Shown: positions 21,447 to 27,648 of the stretch, in pieces
How positions within the stretch are numbered: position 1 is the stretch's first letter
How the letters are laid out: every line of letters begins with the position of its first letter
Virus record (IMG/VR): IMGVR_UViG_3300036715_001365
Location: 1-27,648 of that record
Source of the DNA: a virus
Reading direction: 5' to 3' (one strand)
Length of the DNA stretch: 27,648 nucleotides
Position numbers and translations under genes: made by a program
The notes under the pieces: generated by a model
What the model was told of the DNA's origin: nothing
Seen by the model: the letters and a program-made list of their open reading frames with translations, nothing else
Databases searched by the model: none

Positions 21447-22397
21447 TTACGCCGGGCCGATCGCCGCCCAGTCGAAACCGCGGATATAGCTGCCCGAGCT
21501 TCCGGTATCGTCGTCTTGGATTTGCCAAGTAAATCCCGTTGTGCCGGTATCGTCGGTCATGATTATATGTTTTTGGTTATAGGCACCGCCGATATTGTCG
21601 TACCGAGCGTAAAGAACCGCATAAGGCGACGCCGAGAAGGCGTGCGGGTAGGTCACGGTATGCGCGACGCCGGTCGTATTCGTGACGGTGCGGTCTTTGC
21701 CCCATTGCAGCATAAGGCCGCCGGGCAAGATGATATGATTAGCGTCGGCCGTCAGCCCTTGAAGCAGACCGTACGCGGTTAGATACTTGTGGTCGTCGGT
21801 GCCGGCCTGAACGTCGCTCGGGGTCGCCCGGGCGCCGTAAAATGCCGTCGGCGTCATAAAGAGGCTCGGGCTGGTGCCGGCGATAATGTCGGCCGAGAGC
21901 GCGCGAAGGCTGGCGAGCCCGGCCGGCGTGACGAATTTGGTCGTCAGCGCGCCGGCGGCGGTTTCGGCGTTGCTCGCCGGGGCGGGAACGACAAGGGTCC
22001 AGTTGGCCGCGCCGACGCCTTCAGGGTCAGTGCTGTTGCTGTCGGCGGTCGAGACGTAGAAGACGCCCGGGGTCGTTGCCGACTGCACGACGCCGCCCTT
22101 GGGATAGCCGCCGATCAGGGCCGCAAAAGCTCCGTCGAAGAAGACCGGGCCGCCGGCGGATTGCCAGCGCGCCCAACCCGAGACTTCGAACAGAATTCCG
22201 TTCATATCCTTGATATCGGGCGGGACGCCGCCGGCGCCAATCGGGGTCGCGTTCAAGGGCACGAAGCCGTCGGTCAGTGACGCGGCGCCGTCGGTCACAC
22301 CGATTTGTGAAGCGACCGGGATTGACCGGATATACCCGCCGCTCGCAGCGTTGCCGAAGGGAATTGGCAGTTTGGCCGGTATGTCGGTACTGTGCAT
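21447..22397 (-). CDS. Tail fibre protein with gp53-like C-terminal receptor-binding domain
   Basis: 316 aa from ATG 22397 behind GGGGG. The N-terminus (IPFGNAASGGYIRSIPVASQ to NATPIGAGGVPPDIKDMNGI) is the baseplate-attachment part seen in many short tail fibres, where PDIKDMNGIL is a hallmark. A repetitive middle contains TKFVTPAGLASLRALSADII. The C-terminus, GGLMLQWGKDRTVTNTTGVA through YPHAFSASPYAVLYARYDNI and GFDWAAIGPA, matches the beta-sandwich tip of phage fibres that bind surface sugars. It is followed by the lysis block. Confidence 0.85.
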   Translation of the reverse strand: MHSTDIPAKLPIPFGNAASGGYIRSIPVASQIGVTDGAASLTDGFVPLNATPIGAGGVPPDIKDMNGILFEVSGWARWQSAGGPVFFDGAFAALIGGYPKGGVVQSATTPGVFYVSTADSNSTDPEGVGAANWTLVVPAPASNAETAAGALTTKFVTPAGLASLRALSADIIAGTSPSLFMTPTAFYGARATPSDVQAGTDDHKYLTAYGLLQGLTADANHIILPGGLMLQWGKDRTVTNTTGVAHTVTYPHAFSASPYAVLYARYDNIGGAYNQKHIIMTDDTGTTGFTWQIQDDDTGSSGSYIRGFDWAAIGPA

Positions 22398-22406
22398 GCG
22401 GGCCCC

Positions 22407-23042
22407 CTAGAGCTGAACGATTGTTGCCGAAACGCCGGCGGGGCGCGGCAAAACGCCCGATTGCGAGACGATCGCGAAGTCGACTTGCGAAAGGTGCGAA
22501 CCGAAGGTGTACGTCATGGTCATGTTCCCGCCGTCGGTAACATAGCAGTTGCCGTATTGCGAGAAGAGGTTGATTAAGATTTGATTGATCGCCGGTATCG
22601 AGCCGTCGCAGATATTTGCCAGCGCTTTCGCCAAGATCAACCGGCGGTACGCAGCGTCAGACAGCGCATAGTTTTGGGTCAGCGTGCCGCCGCCATAGAA
22701 CGGCGCTTCGTCGAAACTGTGCGCGTCGCCGCTTTCACTGAAGCCGAAATAGTCGCCGACCGACGGCAATTGCAGCACGCGCGAGACGCCGACAATCCGG
22801 CCCCAAACGTCGAGCCCATGCGCAACGGCCGTGTCGACGTTGAATACCAGCGTGAAGAAGGCGTCGACGTCGGCGGTCGGGTCAACGTGCGACGCGATAT
22901 TTTCGATCAGGGAAAGCAAGACCGGGCTGTTTGCGTACTGGCTGATAACCGTCGCAAACCAGTCGAATACTTGCGACGCCGGCAAGGCGCTGTCGAAGCC
23001 TTCCGCTATCGAAAGCTCGGCAAGGCTTTCTTCGCCGATCAT
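22407..23042 (-). CDS. Baseplate protein, DUF2612 family
   Basis: 211 aa; ATG 23042 overlaps the upstream stop as ATGA. The sequence SQVFDWFATVISQYANSPVL (22-41), VDAFFTLVFNVDTAVAHGLD, VWGRIVGVSR and LSDAAYRRLILAKALANICD is the DUF2612 signature. This family follows the Baseplate J-like protein in Mu-like and Pam3-like phages, where it connects the wedge to the fibre. The order J, DUF2612, fibre is preserved here. Confidence 0.85.
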   Translation of the reverse strand: MIGEESLAELSIAEGFDSALPASQVFDWFATVISQYANSPVLLSLIENIASHVDPTADVDAFFTLVFNVDTAVAHGLDVWGRIVGVSRVLQLPSVGDYFGFSESGDAHSFDEAPFYGGGTLTQNYALSDAAYRRLILAKALANICDGSIPAINQILINLFSQYGNCYVTDGGNMTMTYTFGSHLSQVDFAIVSQSGVLPRPAGVSATIVQL

Positions 23043-24244
23043 ATGGCCGTGACGCCGATATCTGCACTGGCGATCGTCGGTACTTGGTCAATCTGCACCG
23101 TGACGTCGTCGAGCGTCGGGGTCGACGTGCCGAGCTTCAGGGACACAATTTGCGCCCAAGAGCCGAGCGCGGCGATCGGCGCGTAAAACCGGCTGGCAAA
23201 GATTGTCGCGCCGATACGCGCCCGGGGCCCGCCGTCGGCCCCGCTGAACGCCGAGATAATCGCCGCCTTGATCAGCGCCGGGGCGTCGGCTGGTACGGCC
23301 GCGCTGTTCGCAATGACGACCGCGAATTTGATCGGGGTCGGCGTCGCGGCGGTAAATTTAACGTCGTACGTCGGATATGGCAAAGCGTACCCCGAGTTGT
23401 CGTCGGTAATCGTGACCGTCGTTGTGCCGGTGTACCCGCAACCGGGCGGCTTTTTGCGGAAAATCGCTTCGGCGATATCAGCGTTGGTTCCGCCGGTGGC
23501 GCAGACGTACAGCGATCGGGCGGCAATGGTCACGCCGCCGGTTGTGACGGGCGACCCGGTGTTGTTTTCGGTTGCGTAGGCGTCGAGTACGTTGGGGACG
23601 TTCAGCACGTTGGCGCGGATTGCCCCGAGTACCCCGACCGCATTTAGCGCCACGCTCGCCGCGCGCCGCGCTTCGAATTCCGCCGCGGTTTCGACCAGCC
23701 GGCCAAGTACGCCGTCGCTGGCGTTGGTAATCGTATCCCAACCCGGGATTGCCCGGTAAATGGTCGTCAGCGCTCCCGTAGGGCACGCCACCGGCCCGGC
23801 GGTCAGACAGGCGAAGGGTATGTCGATCGAGCCGCCGAGCGGTATCGTTGCGGCTTCGGTGCTGGCGTAGCTGTTGCCGTCGGCCGCCTTGGCGAGCGCG
23901 CCGAGCGGGATAGCCGTCCCGGCCGCCCCGGTGCAAGTTGCGACGACGACGGTCGGCTCGGCCGGGTTGCGGTCCAAAAAGTAGATACGGCCGAGCGCGT
24001 CTTGCATCCGGCCGGTGGCGTACGCCGGGTCAAATTGATTGGTCAGGTTGACGAAGGTGTCGTTGCAAAAGCCAATGACCGCGCCGATCGACGCCGAGAG
24101 CTGGCCTTGCGGCGTCTCGGGCGCGTCGTTCAGGCCGCCGCCGAAAGCTTGGTTTATGTCGGCAAAGACGCCGGCGACGATATCGCTCTCGGCTGGCGCG
24201 ATGAAGCCGTTCGGGCCGAAAGTTGGACGTGGAACGCTCGACAA
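23039..24244 (-). CDS. Baseplate J-like wedge protein
   Basis: 401 aa from TTG 24244, chosen because GGGGGC lies 6 bp upstream and no ATG gives a full N-terminus. The sequence FDPAYATGRMQDALGRIYFL (72-91), the beta-rich AAGTAIPLGALAKAADGNSY and TIPLGGSIDIPFACLTAGPV, and ETAAEFEARRAASVALNAVG are typical of the Baseplate_J family (P2 gpJ, Mu gp47). It joins the gp25-like protein to build the baseplate wedge of contractile tails. Confidence 0.9.
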   Translation of the reverse strand: MSSVPRPTFGPNGFIAPAESDIVAGVFADINQAFGGGLNDAPETPQGQLSASIGAVIGFCNDTFVNLTNQFDPAYATGRMQDALGRIYFLDRNPAEPTVVVATCTGAAGTAIPLGALAKAADGNSYASTEAATIPLGGSIDIPFACLTAGPVACPTGALTTIYRAIPGWDTITNASDGVLGRLVETAAEFEARRAASVALNAVGVLGAIRANVLNVPNVLDAYATENNTGSPVTTGGVTIAARSLYVCATGGTNADIAEAIFRKKPPGCGYTGTTTVTITDDNSGYALPYPTYDVKFTAATPTPIKFAVVIANSAAVPADAPALIKAAIISAFSGADGGPRARIGATIFASRFYAPIAALGSWAQIVSLKLGTSTPTLDDVTVQIDQVPTIASADIGVTAI

Positions 24245-24254
24245 GGCCAGCCCC

Positions 24255-24608
24255 CTAAAGTGTGACGATCAACGGCCCCGCGGCCGTTCGAACCTGAATT
24301 TGACCGCCTATAGCGCGCTCTTCGACTTTTGTCAGGAAGACTTGCGCGGAAAGCACGCCGGGCACGGTCAGCGCCGCGTCGACCAGCTTTTGCTTCAAGA
24401 TCGACGTTGGCGCCGGCTGGCCGAGCGCGTCGGTGAAGTAGGGAATTCCCTTCGTCGGCGGCCCGTAATACAGCTCGCCAAGGAACAACCGGGCCGCGCT
24501 CGCGACGTCTTGCACGATCGAATAGGGAGCCGACGCCATGGCGATATTGCCAAGCGCGTCCATACACAAGTCCCAAGGGCCGCGATCGAGAAGCAAGGTA
24601 TCCGCCAT
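24255..24608 (-). CDS. GPW/gp25 baseplate wedge protein
   Basis: 117 aa from ATG 24608. The pattern MADTLLLDRGPWDLCMDALG, the strand NIAMASAPYSIVQDVASAARL, FLGELYYGPPTKGIPYF and VPGVLSAQVFLTKVEERAIG fits the gp25/W family, which nucleates sheath assembly. There is no clear ribosome binding site. The plus-strand cassette lies directly upstream, so this gene needs its own leftward promoter in the 97-bp gap 24609-24705 or read-through from the spike gene. Confidence 0.88.
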   Translation of the reverse strand: MADTLLLDRGPWDLCMDALGNIAMASAPYSIVQDVASAARLFLGELYYGPPTKGIPYFTDALGQPAPTSILKQKLVDAALTVPGVLSAQVFLTKVEERAIGGQIQVRTAAGPLIVTL

Positions 24609-24656
24609 GGCGCGAGAGCGTAGCGTAAAAAAATCGCATCGGCATGCACTTTTTGC

Positions 24657-24685
24657 TTGACGACGCCGTCAACCCGTTGTATCTG
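24657..24685 (+). promoter_or_regulatory. Operator-promoter 6, heading the inserted plus-strand cassette
   Basis: TTGACGACGCCGTCAA at 24657-24672. TTGACG (24657-24662), 17 bp, TATCTG (24680-24685), then the leader GGTATCTGAAAGGAACGG up to ATG 24706. An AT-rich CACTTTTTGC lies upstream of the -35, as in the other copies. A T7 run on the minus strand (24628-24634) faces the baseplate gene and could be an upstream element for a leftward promoter. Confidence 0.75.
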
Positions 24686-24705
24686 GTATCTGAAAGGAAC
24701 GGCCC

Positions 24706-24972
24706 ATGAAATTCCACCTTCGCGCCACGATCAACGGAAAGACGGTTTGCGCCAGCCGGCCCGCCGTCAAAGGGAAGGTTCGCCCTAACGCCCGCGGCAC
24801 CTACGCGACGATTCCGGTTGAGTTTGTTCTTTCTCCCGAAGAGTTTCGCGCGGCACCAGACGCCCGGCGCTGCATGCACTGTTGCGACCGGTTTACGGAA
24901 GTTATGAACGCTCGGCGGGCCGTGAGCGGGAAGCCACCTTACAAAAACGCCATGACGAAAGAATTGGCATGA
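24706..24972 (+). CDS. Small CxxC protein of the inserted cassette, 88 aa
   Basis: ATG 24706 with AAAGGAA at ribosome-binding distance, first gene behind operator-promoter 6. A basic beta-like N-terminal half (MKFHLRATINGKTVCASRPA, then GTYATIPVEFVLSPEEFRAA) leads to CMHCCDRF (residues 57-64), which could form a zinc site with C15. Short phage proteins ending in SPEEF-x3-P-x-x-RRC-x-x-C are familiar to me without a function. It carries the only GANTC site I found in the window (GATTC at 24810). Confidence 0.65.
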   Translation: MKFHLRATINGKTVCASRPAVKGKVRPNARGTYATIPVEFVLSPEEFRAAPDARRCMHCCDRFTEVMNARRAVSGKPPYKNAMTKELA

Positions 24973-25112
24973 TCGCCCGCCTCAAAGCTCGCGCGCTGGC
25001 GCTCCCCGGCTGGCAAAAAGGCGTCGTCATTGGCCTAGCCTTCGTGACGGTGATCGGCGCGGCTCTCGCGCTTTGGGGTTTTTCAGTTTGGAACGAAAGG
25101 AAGTCGATATGA
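24969..25112 (+). CDS. Tiny single-span membrane protein, 47 aa
   Basis: ATG 24969 overlaps the previous stop as ATGA. A basic amphipathic start (MIARLKARALALPGWQK) precedes a strong hydrophobic span (GVVIGLAFVTVIGAALALWG) and a short charged end (NERKSI). It carries the ribosome binding site of the next gene (GAAAGGAAG) within its last codons. It is a mini inner-membrane protein of unknown role, the third of its kind in the window. Confidence 0.6.
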   Translation: MIARLKARALALPGWQKGVVIGLAFVTVIGAALALWGFSVWNERKSI

Positions 25113-25393
25113 TCAAGATCGAAGTATGGCGGCGCGTGTACGTCCCGCTAGACCCCTCGCAAATTGAGCTGGCCGTAAAGGCGCACCGCGCCGGTTTCCC
25201 GGCGATCGTACTCGCCGCCCCCAACGCCGACTTCACCGCGCCCGGCAAGCGAACCGCCAAGGTCGTACAGACGACCGGGCGCATGGGCGCGAGCCGGCAA
25301 TTGCGCTGGTACGTCGGCGGCCGGATTTGGCGGAAGTTATCGCCCACGCCCGAGAATATCGCTATGACCCGCGAATGGCTGGCCGCACAATGA
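25109..25393 (+). CDS. Hypothetical basic protein, 94 aa
   Basis: ATG 25109 overlaps the upstream stop as ATGA and follows GAAAGGAAG. It looks like a compact basic alpha/beta protein: MIKIEVWRRVYVPLDPSQIE, LAVKAHRAGFPAIVLAAPNA, then KRTAKVVQTTGRMGASRQLR and WYVGGRIWRKLSPTPENIAM. No family is recognised. It is the longest gene of the inserted cassette and hence a candidate effector. Confidence 0.6.
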   Translation: MIKIEVWRRVYVPLDPSQIELAVKAHRAGFPAIVLAAPNADFTAPGKRTAKVVQTTGRMGASRQLRWYVGGRIWRKLSPTPENIAMTREWLAAQ

Positions 25394-25563
25394 CCGCTCG
25401 GTTTACAGCTCGCGCGACGGATATGTTGCGCCAAGCCCGGGCCGTCGCGATCGACGAAGAAAAGCACAATAACGACCTAAGAGCCGCCGGCTGGATTTGG
25501 GATAGCGTTTGCCGCTATTGGCGCCATCCCGAACGCCCGGGCGAAGAGATTTGGCCCGGCTAG
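25390..25563 (+). CDS. Hypothetical protein, 57 aa
   Basis: ATG 25390 overlaps the previous stop as ATGA. It begins MTARFTARATDMLRQARAVA, continues helical (IDEEKHNNDLRAAGWIWDSV) and ends with a Trp-rich motif (CRYWRHPERPGEEIWPG). The stop shares CTAG with the convergent spike gene, so the cassette ends exactly where the structural operon resumes. The function is unknown. Confidence 0.55.
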   Translation: MTARFTARATDMLRQARAVAIDEEKHNNDLRAAGWIWDSVCRYWRHPERPGEEIWPG

Positions 25564-26192
25564 GGCGTCGGCGTTCCCGACGTCCCGCCGCCGGTCGTGA
25601 CGCCAAGGTGTTTGTGCGTCTTCAGGTGAATTGCCCCGCTGACGACGTCGGTATCCCCGGTGATCGTGCCGGTGCAATGCAAGTCGCCTTCCACCGTGAC
25701 CGTCGCCGCGGGCTTTATGGTCACGTTGCCGTCAGCGTCGAAGCGGATATAATTCGTCGGCGTGCCGTTCAGGAAGCCGCCGATATAGAGCCCATCGGCC
25801 CAATCGAACCGCCGGCGCGACCCCGGGTTGCCCGCCGCTTTCGTATTCTTGACGCTCGATATGTCGTGGCTGGCGAAGACCGCTAGGCCAATGTCGCCGA
25901 CAGCCGGGTCCATTATGACCGCGTTTTGCCCGCCCTGAAGCCGGAAGTAGGGAACGTTGTTGATCGTGCCGTGCGGCGTCGCTTGGCTTTTGCCGTCGAG
26001 CTGCGCCACCATCGGCTGCACGTCGACCAGCCCGACCGGGGCGACCCCGCCGGTATTGTTGACCGCTTTGACGACGACCAGCATTGCGGTCGCTTGCTCC
26101 GACATAATCGAGCGCACGACGAAGTCGATTTGGTTATGCTCGCTAGTGCCCGATGAAAGGCGCTGAAGCCCGGCGTACGCTTCGTCAGCCAA
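25560..26192 (-). CDS. Gp138-like membrane-puncturing baseplate spike
   Basis: 210 aa. I choose TTG 26192, with GAGGTGG upstream and overlap with the hub stop; TTG 26210 in the same frame is the alternative. The N-terminal OB-like part (IDFVVRSIMSEQATAMLVVV, VDVQPMVAQLDG, PHGTINNVPYFRLQGGQNAV) matches the Gp138 N-terminal domain. The rest is the beta-helical needle (ADGNVTIKPAATVTVEGDLH), ending in a metal-binding tip, HLKTHKH before VTTGGGTSGTP, where histidines hold an iron ion. The protein pierces the outer membrane. Confidence 0.85.
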   Translation of the reverse strand: MADEAYAGLQRLSSGTSEHNQIDFVVRSIMSEQATAMLVVVKAVNNTGGVAPVGLVDVQPMVAQLDGKSQATPHGTINNVPYFRLQGGQNAVIMDPAVGDIGLAVFASHDISSVKNTKAAGNPGSRRRFDWADGLYIGGFLNGTPTNYIRFDADGNVTIKPAATVTVEGDLHCTGTITGDTDVVSGAIHLKTHKHLGVTTGGGTSGTPTP

Positions 26193-27057
26193 TTGCCACC
26201 TCGTGCCCAAATGTGGAACATTCGAGCGTCGTAAACCATTTACCTTGCGGCGTCTCGGCTTCGAGTTCGTGCGAAACGCGAAAGATTGTCCATTGCCCGT
26301 TTGCCGGGGTCAGGCTGCTTTCGACCTTGATCTTGGCGCCAAAAATAACCGACGGGTTGAAGAGCAATTGCAGCTCGACCCCGTTTTCGGTTCGCATGGG
26401 GTACCCGATCAGGCCGGTATCTGGCGAGATAAGCAGCTCTTGGCCGGCGCGCACTCCGTCCATAGGCCAGATTGCGACCGTGCCGTCGTCGATAACACAA
26501 TTGAAGTCTCCCGCCCGGGCGATCTTTTGCAATTGCTGAAGCGACGTTCCCGACAAATAGGGGTCGGCAATCTGCACGTTGACGCCACTATTCTCGAAGC
26601 CGAGCCCGGTTTGCTGCGCGATCGACGCGACGACAAGCGCGGCGTCGACGGTGCCCTTGTAACTGACTGGCGGCACTGGTTTGGACGCTTCGATAAGGCC
26701 CGAGAAGGCCGAAACGATAAACGCTACTTGTGGCGCGTTGGTCGGGTCAATCCACGCTTCCGAAATGACGCCCACGAAGACCACGGCCAGCCCGCTATCG
26801 TCGTCGCCGGCGCTGACCGTAATCGTATTGTGGCGGTTCTCGACCAGCGGCTTGCCGAGCAAGGTCAGTTTGTTCATGACTTCGAGCGGAAGCCCGAACG
26901 CGCGCAGCGACAACCACGTCATATCGACGCCGCCGGTTTTCTCGATCGACGCCGACGCGCGGATACCCGAAATTTCGAAGGTGTTGCTTCCGTCTTCGCC
27001 GAAAGCCCCTTCGCCCAACTCGACCTTCAGGCTGATATGGCGCTTGACGAAGGTCAT
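26185..27057 (-). CDS. Baseplate hub protein (gpD/gp44/gp27-like)
   Basis: 290 aa from ATG 27057, overlapping the plug stop as TAATG. Beta-rich throughout: KRHISLKVELGEGAFG, TFEISGIRASASIEKTGGVD, FVGVISEAWIDPTNAPQVAF. A small helical insertion (LQQLQKIARAGDFNCVIDDG) matches hub proteins in which the sequence SLxEQLxxIAxAxGxxFxIDDGxVxI is typical. It forms the trimeric hub that carries the spike. The order plug, hub, spike agrees with simple contractile-tail phages such as Pam3. Confidence 0.82.
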   Translation of the reverse strand: MTFVKRHISLKVELGEGAFGEDGSNTFEISGIRASASIEKTGGVDMTWLSLRAFGLPLEVMNKLTLLGKPLVENRHNTITVSAGDDDSGLAVVFVGVISEAWIDPTNAPQVAFIVSAFSGLIEASKPVPPVSYKGTVDAALVVASIAQQTGLGFENSGVNVQIADPYLSGTSLQQLQKIARAGDFNCVIDDGTVAIWPMDGVRAGQELLISPDTGLIGYPMRTENGVELQLLFNPSVIFGAKIKVESSLTPANGQWTIFRVSHELEAETPQGKWFTTLECSTFGHEVAIG

Positions 27058-27356
27058 TAGATCGCGTCGTCATAAATCAGCAAGTAGCGCGAGCCGACGC
27101 CAGCCCATTGCGGGTCATTGCGCCCCTGCGTATCGAACATATAGAAGTCGCCGGTAACGCCGAGATATTTCGAGCGCACAATTCGGTTAAAATGGTGCGC
27201 CAGTACGCCGCCGACGATCAGTACGTCGTTGACATATATGTCAACAAAATACCCGAAAGCTTTCTGGTACGCGTTCAGCCGCACGCGCTGGTCGTTAAGC
27301 GAAACCGTGACCGTCTGCGCCGGCACCGCGGACAAGGGGATAACCGATTGGGTCAA
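27057..27356 (-). CDS. Baseplate plug protein (Pam3 gp18-like)
   Basis: 99 aa from TTG 27356, which overlaps the upstream stop as TTGA, with GGAG about 10 bp before. The sequence IPLSAVPAQTVTVSLNDQRV, YFVDIYVNDVLIVGGVLAHH and DFYMFDTQGRNDPQWAGVGS, ending RYLLIYDD, is the pattern of the plug family: Q-x-x-x-V-x-LN-Q, then F-D-x-QG-x-x-DP-x-W-GLG-x-RY-LLY. The protein closes the tail-tube hub. An 18-bp perfect palindrome lies inside the gene. Confidence 0.82.
   Translation of the reverse strand: MTQSVIPLSAVPAQTVTVSLNDQRVRLNAYQKAFGYFVDIYVNDVLIVGGVLAHHFNRIVRSKYLGVTGDFYMFDTQGRNDPQWAGVGSRYLLIYDDAI
27228..27245. other. Intragenic perfect 18-bp palindrome containing TTGAC-N6-GTCAA
   Basis: GTTGACATATATGTCAAC is a perfect palindrome with the same half-sites and spacing as the six intergenic operators, but inside the plug gene and without a TA-starting -10 after 17 bp on either strand. 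It could be an accessory operator or a codon coincidence (V-D-I-Y-V-N). Confidence 0.4.
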
Positions 27357-27648
27357 AACAGCACTCCGAAAGGTTGCGCTTTTTCAGCATCGGCTTCCGC
27401 CTTCAGCGCGGCCGCAACCGGGTCGCTTGGCGTTTGTGGGCGCACCGGGCCGCCGTTGACGCCGTCGGTACCGCTCGGCTCGGTTGTCTTCGTGTACGCT
27501 GCTTCGGCGCTCTGGCGTACTTCTATCGCCTGAATTTCAATGATCAGCAACGCCGCGCCGCTTTCGGCCGACTGGCGATATTCCCGGCGTATAAGGTTGA
27601 AGCTCGGGAATATCTTGTTGGGGGTCGCGATCGTGTAAAGATCGGTCG
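27353..27648 (-). CDS. Tail/baseplate protein, C-terminal part (Dit-like?), 5' end outside window
   Basis: The frame is open from the right edge to TGA 27353, about 98 residues; the ATG at 27550 is internal. It reads TDLYTIATPNKIFPSFNLIR, then REYRQSAESGAALLIIEIQA, IEVRQSAEAAYTKTTEPSGT and VRPQTPSDPVAAALKAEADA. A beta-strand end followed by EVR and a Thr/Pro/Ser-rich tail is how the gene before the plug usually ends in these phages, where it is described as a Dit-like or baseplate hub-adaptor protein. Identification is tentative because the main domain lies beyond the edge. Confidence 0.45.
   Translation of the reverse strand, partial: TDLYTIATPNKIFPSFNLIRREYRQSAESGAALLIIEIQAIEVRQSAEAAYTKTTEPSGTDGVNGGPVRPQTPSDPVAAALKAEADAEKAQPFGVLF

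Noticed and set aside
24600-24660. Rho-independent terminator at the T7 run (minus strand 24634-24628)
   Set aside because: The only stem before it is 4 bp (GCAT/ATGC) and it lies upstream of, not after, the baseplate gene.
13330-26405. Other TACCCCG copies, for example near 15634, 17402, 18764 and 23630, as further iterons
   Set aside because: They are isolated and in coding sequence, where TAC-CCC-G is a frequent codon pair; only the terS-side cluster has density and phasing.
1-27648. tRNA genes, integrase, attachment sites, insertion sequences
   Set aside because: I saw no cloverleaf with TTC-A-A arm, no tyrosine or serine recombinase motif and no transposase; absence here does not speak for the rest of the genome.

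Overview
The window is a 27.6 kb piece of a high-GC (I estimate about 62 %) tailed double-stranded DNA phage or prophage. Myovirus type is indicated by the baseplate set: a gp25/W-like wedge protein, a Baseplate J-like protein, a DUF2612 protein, a gpD/gp44-like hub, a Gp138-like spike and a Pam3-type plug. An alphaproteobacterial host is suggested by a phage-borne GapR (DUF2312) homologue and by near-complete loss of GANTC, the CcrM methyltransferase site. I see no integrase, tRNA gene, CRISPR array or capsid gene, so lifestyle cannot be settled here.

Layout. 1-4297 (minus): packaging and head entry, with a truncated portal gene, TerL, four small genes and TerS. 4298-4630: a 333-bp non-coding region packed with TACCCCG/CGGGGTA repeats, in the position expected for a cos/pac or late control site. 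4631-6587 (minus): an early-type operon of small unknown genes. 6654-9609 (minus): a short TetR-like regulator, a primase/polymerase-helicase fusion and a small winged-helix-like protein. 9655-11586 (minus): small genes with a VRR-NUC endonuclease. 11634-13283 (minus): an SF2 helicase. 13370-19312 (plus): the replication and recombination operon, with a GapR homologue, a Cas4-like DUF2800 nuclease, a DUF2815 SSB-like protein and a family A DNA polymerase. 19309-21381 (minus): OmpR-type winged helix, nested Rz/Rz1 spanins, signal-anchored endolysin, holin and a coiled-coil membrane protein. 21447-27648 (minus): tail fibre and baseplate, interrupted at 24706-25563 by a plus-strand cassette of four small genes.

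The main unexpected structure is a phage-wide regulatory element. A 16-bp palindrome, TTGAC-N6-GTCAA, occurs at six gene boundaries. In each case its left half serves as a -35 box, and a TA-starting -10 hexamer follows after exactly 17 bp. The sites head the early operons, the divergent replication promoter, the inserted plus cassette and the TerL/portal block. The only TetR-type gene (9274-9609) lies directly behind one copy, apparently as a leaderless message, and is the obvious candidate to bind all of them. Three promoters also share a leader resembling GGTATCTGAAAGGA.

The genes fit together as follows. Early promoters under one operator class express small host-interaction candidates (including three tiny membrane peptides), the regulator, the primase-helicase and the plus-strand replisome. 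Long minus-strand transcripts then make tail, lysis and packaging proteins. Functions come from motifs read by eye; coordinates come from stop/start overlaps (ATGA, TAATG, GTGA, TTGA) and ribosome binding sites.
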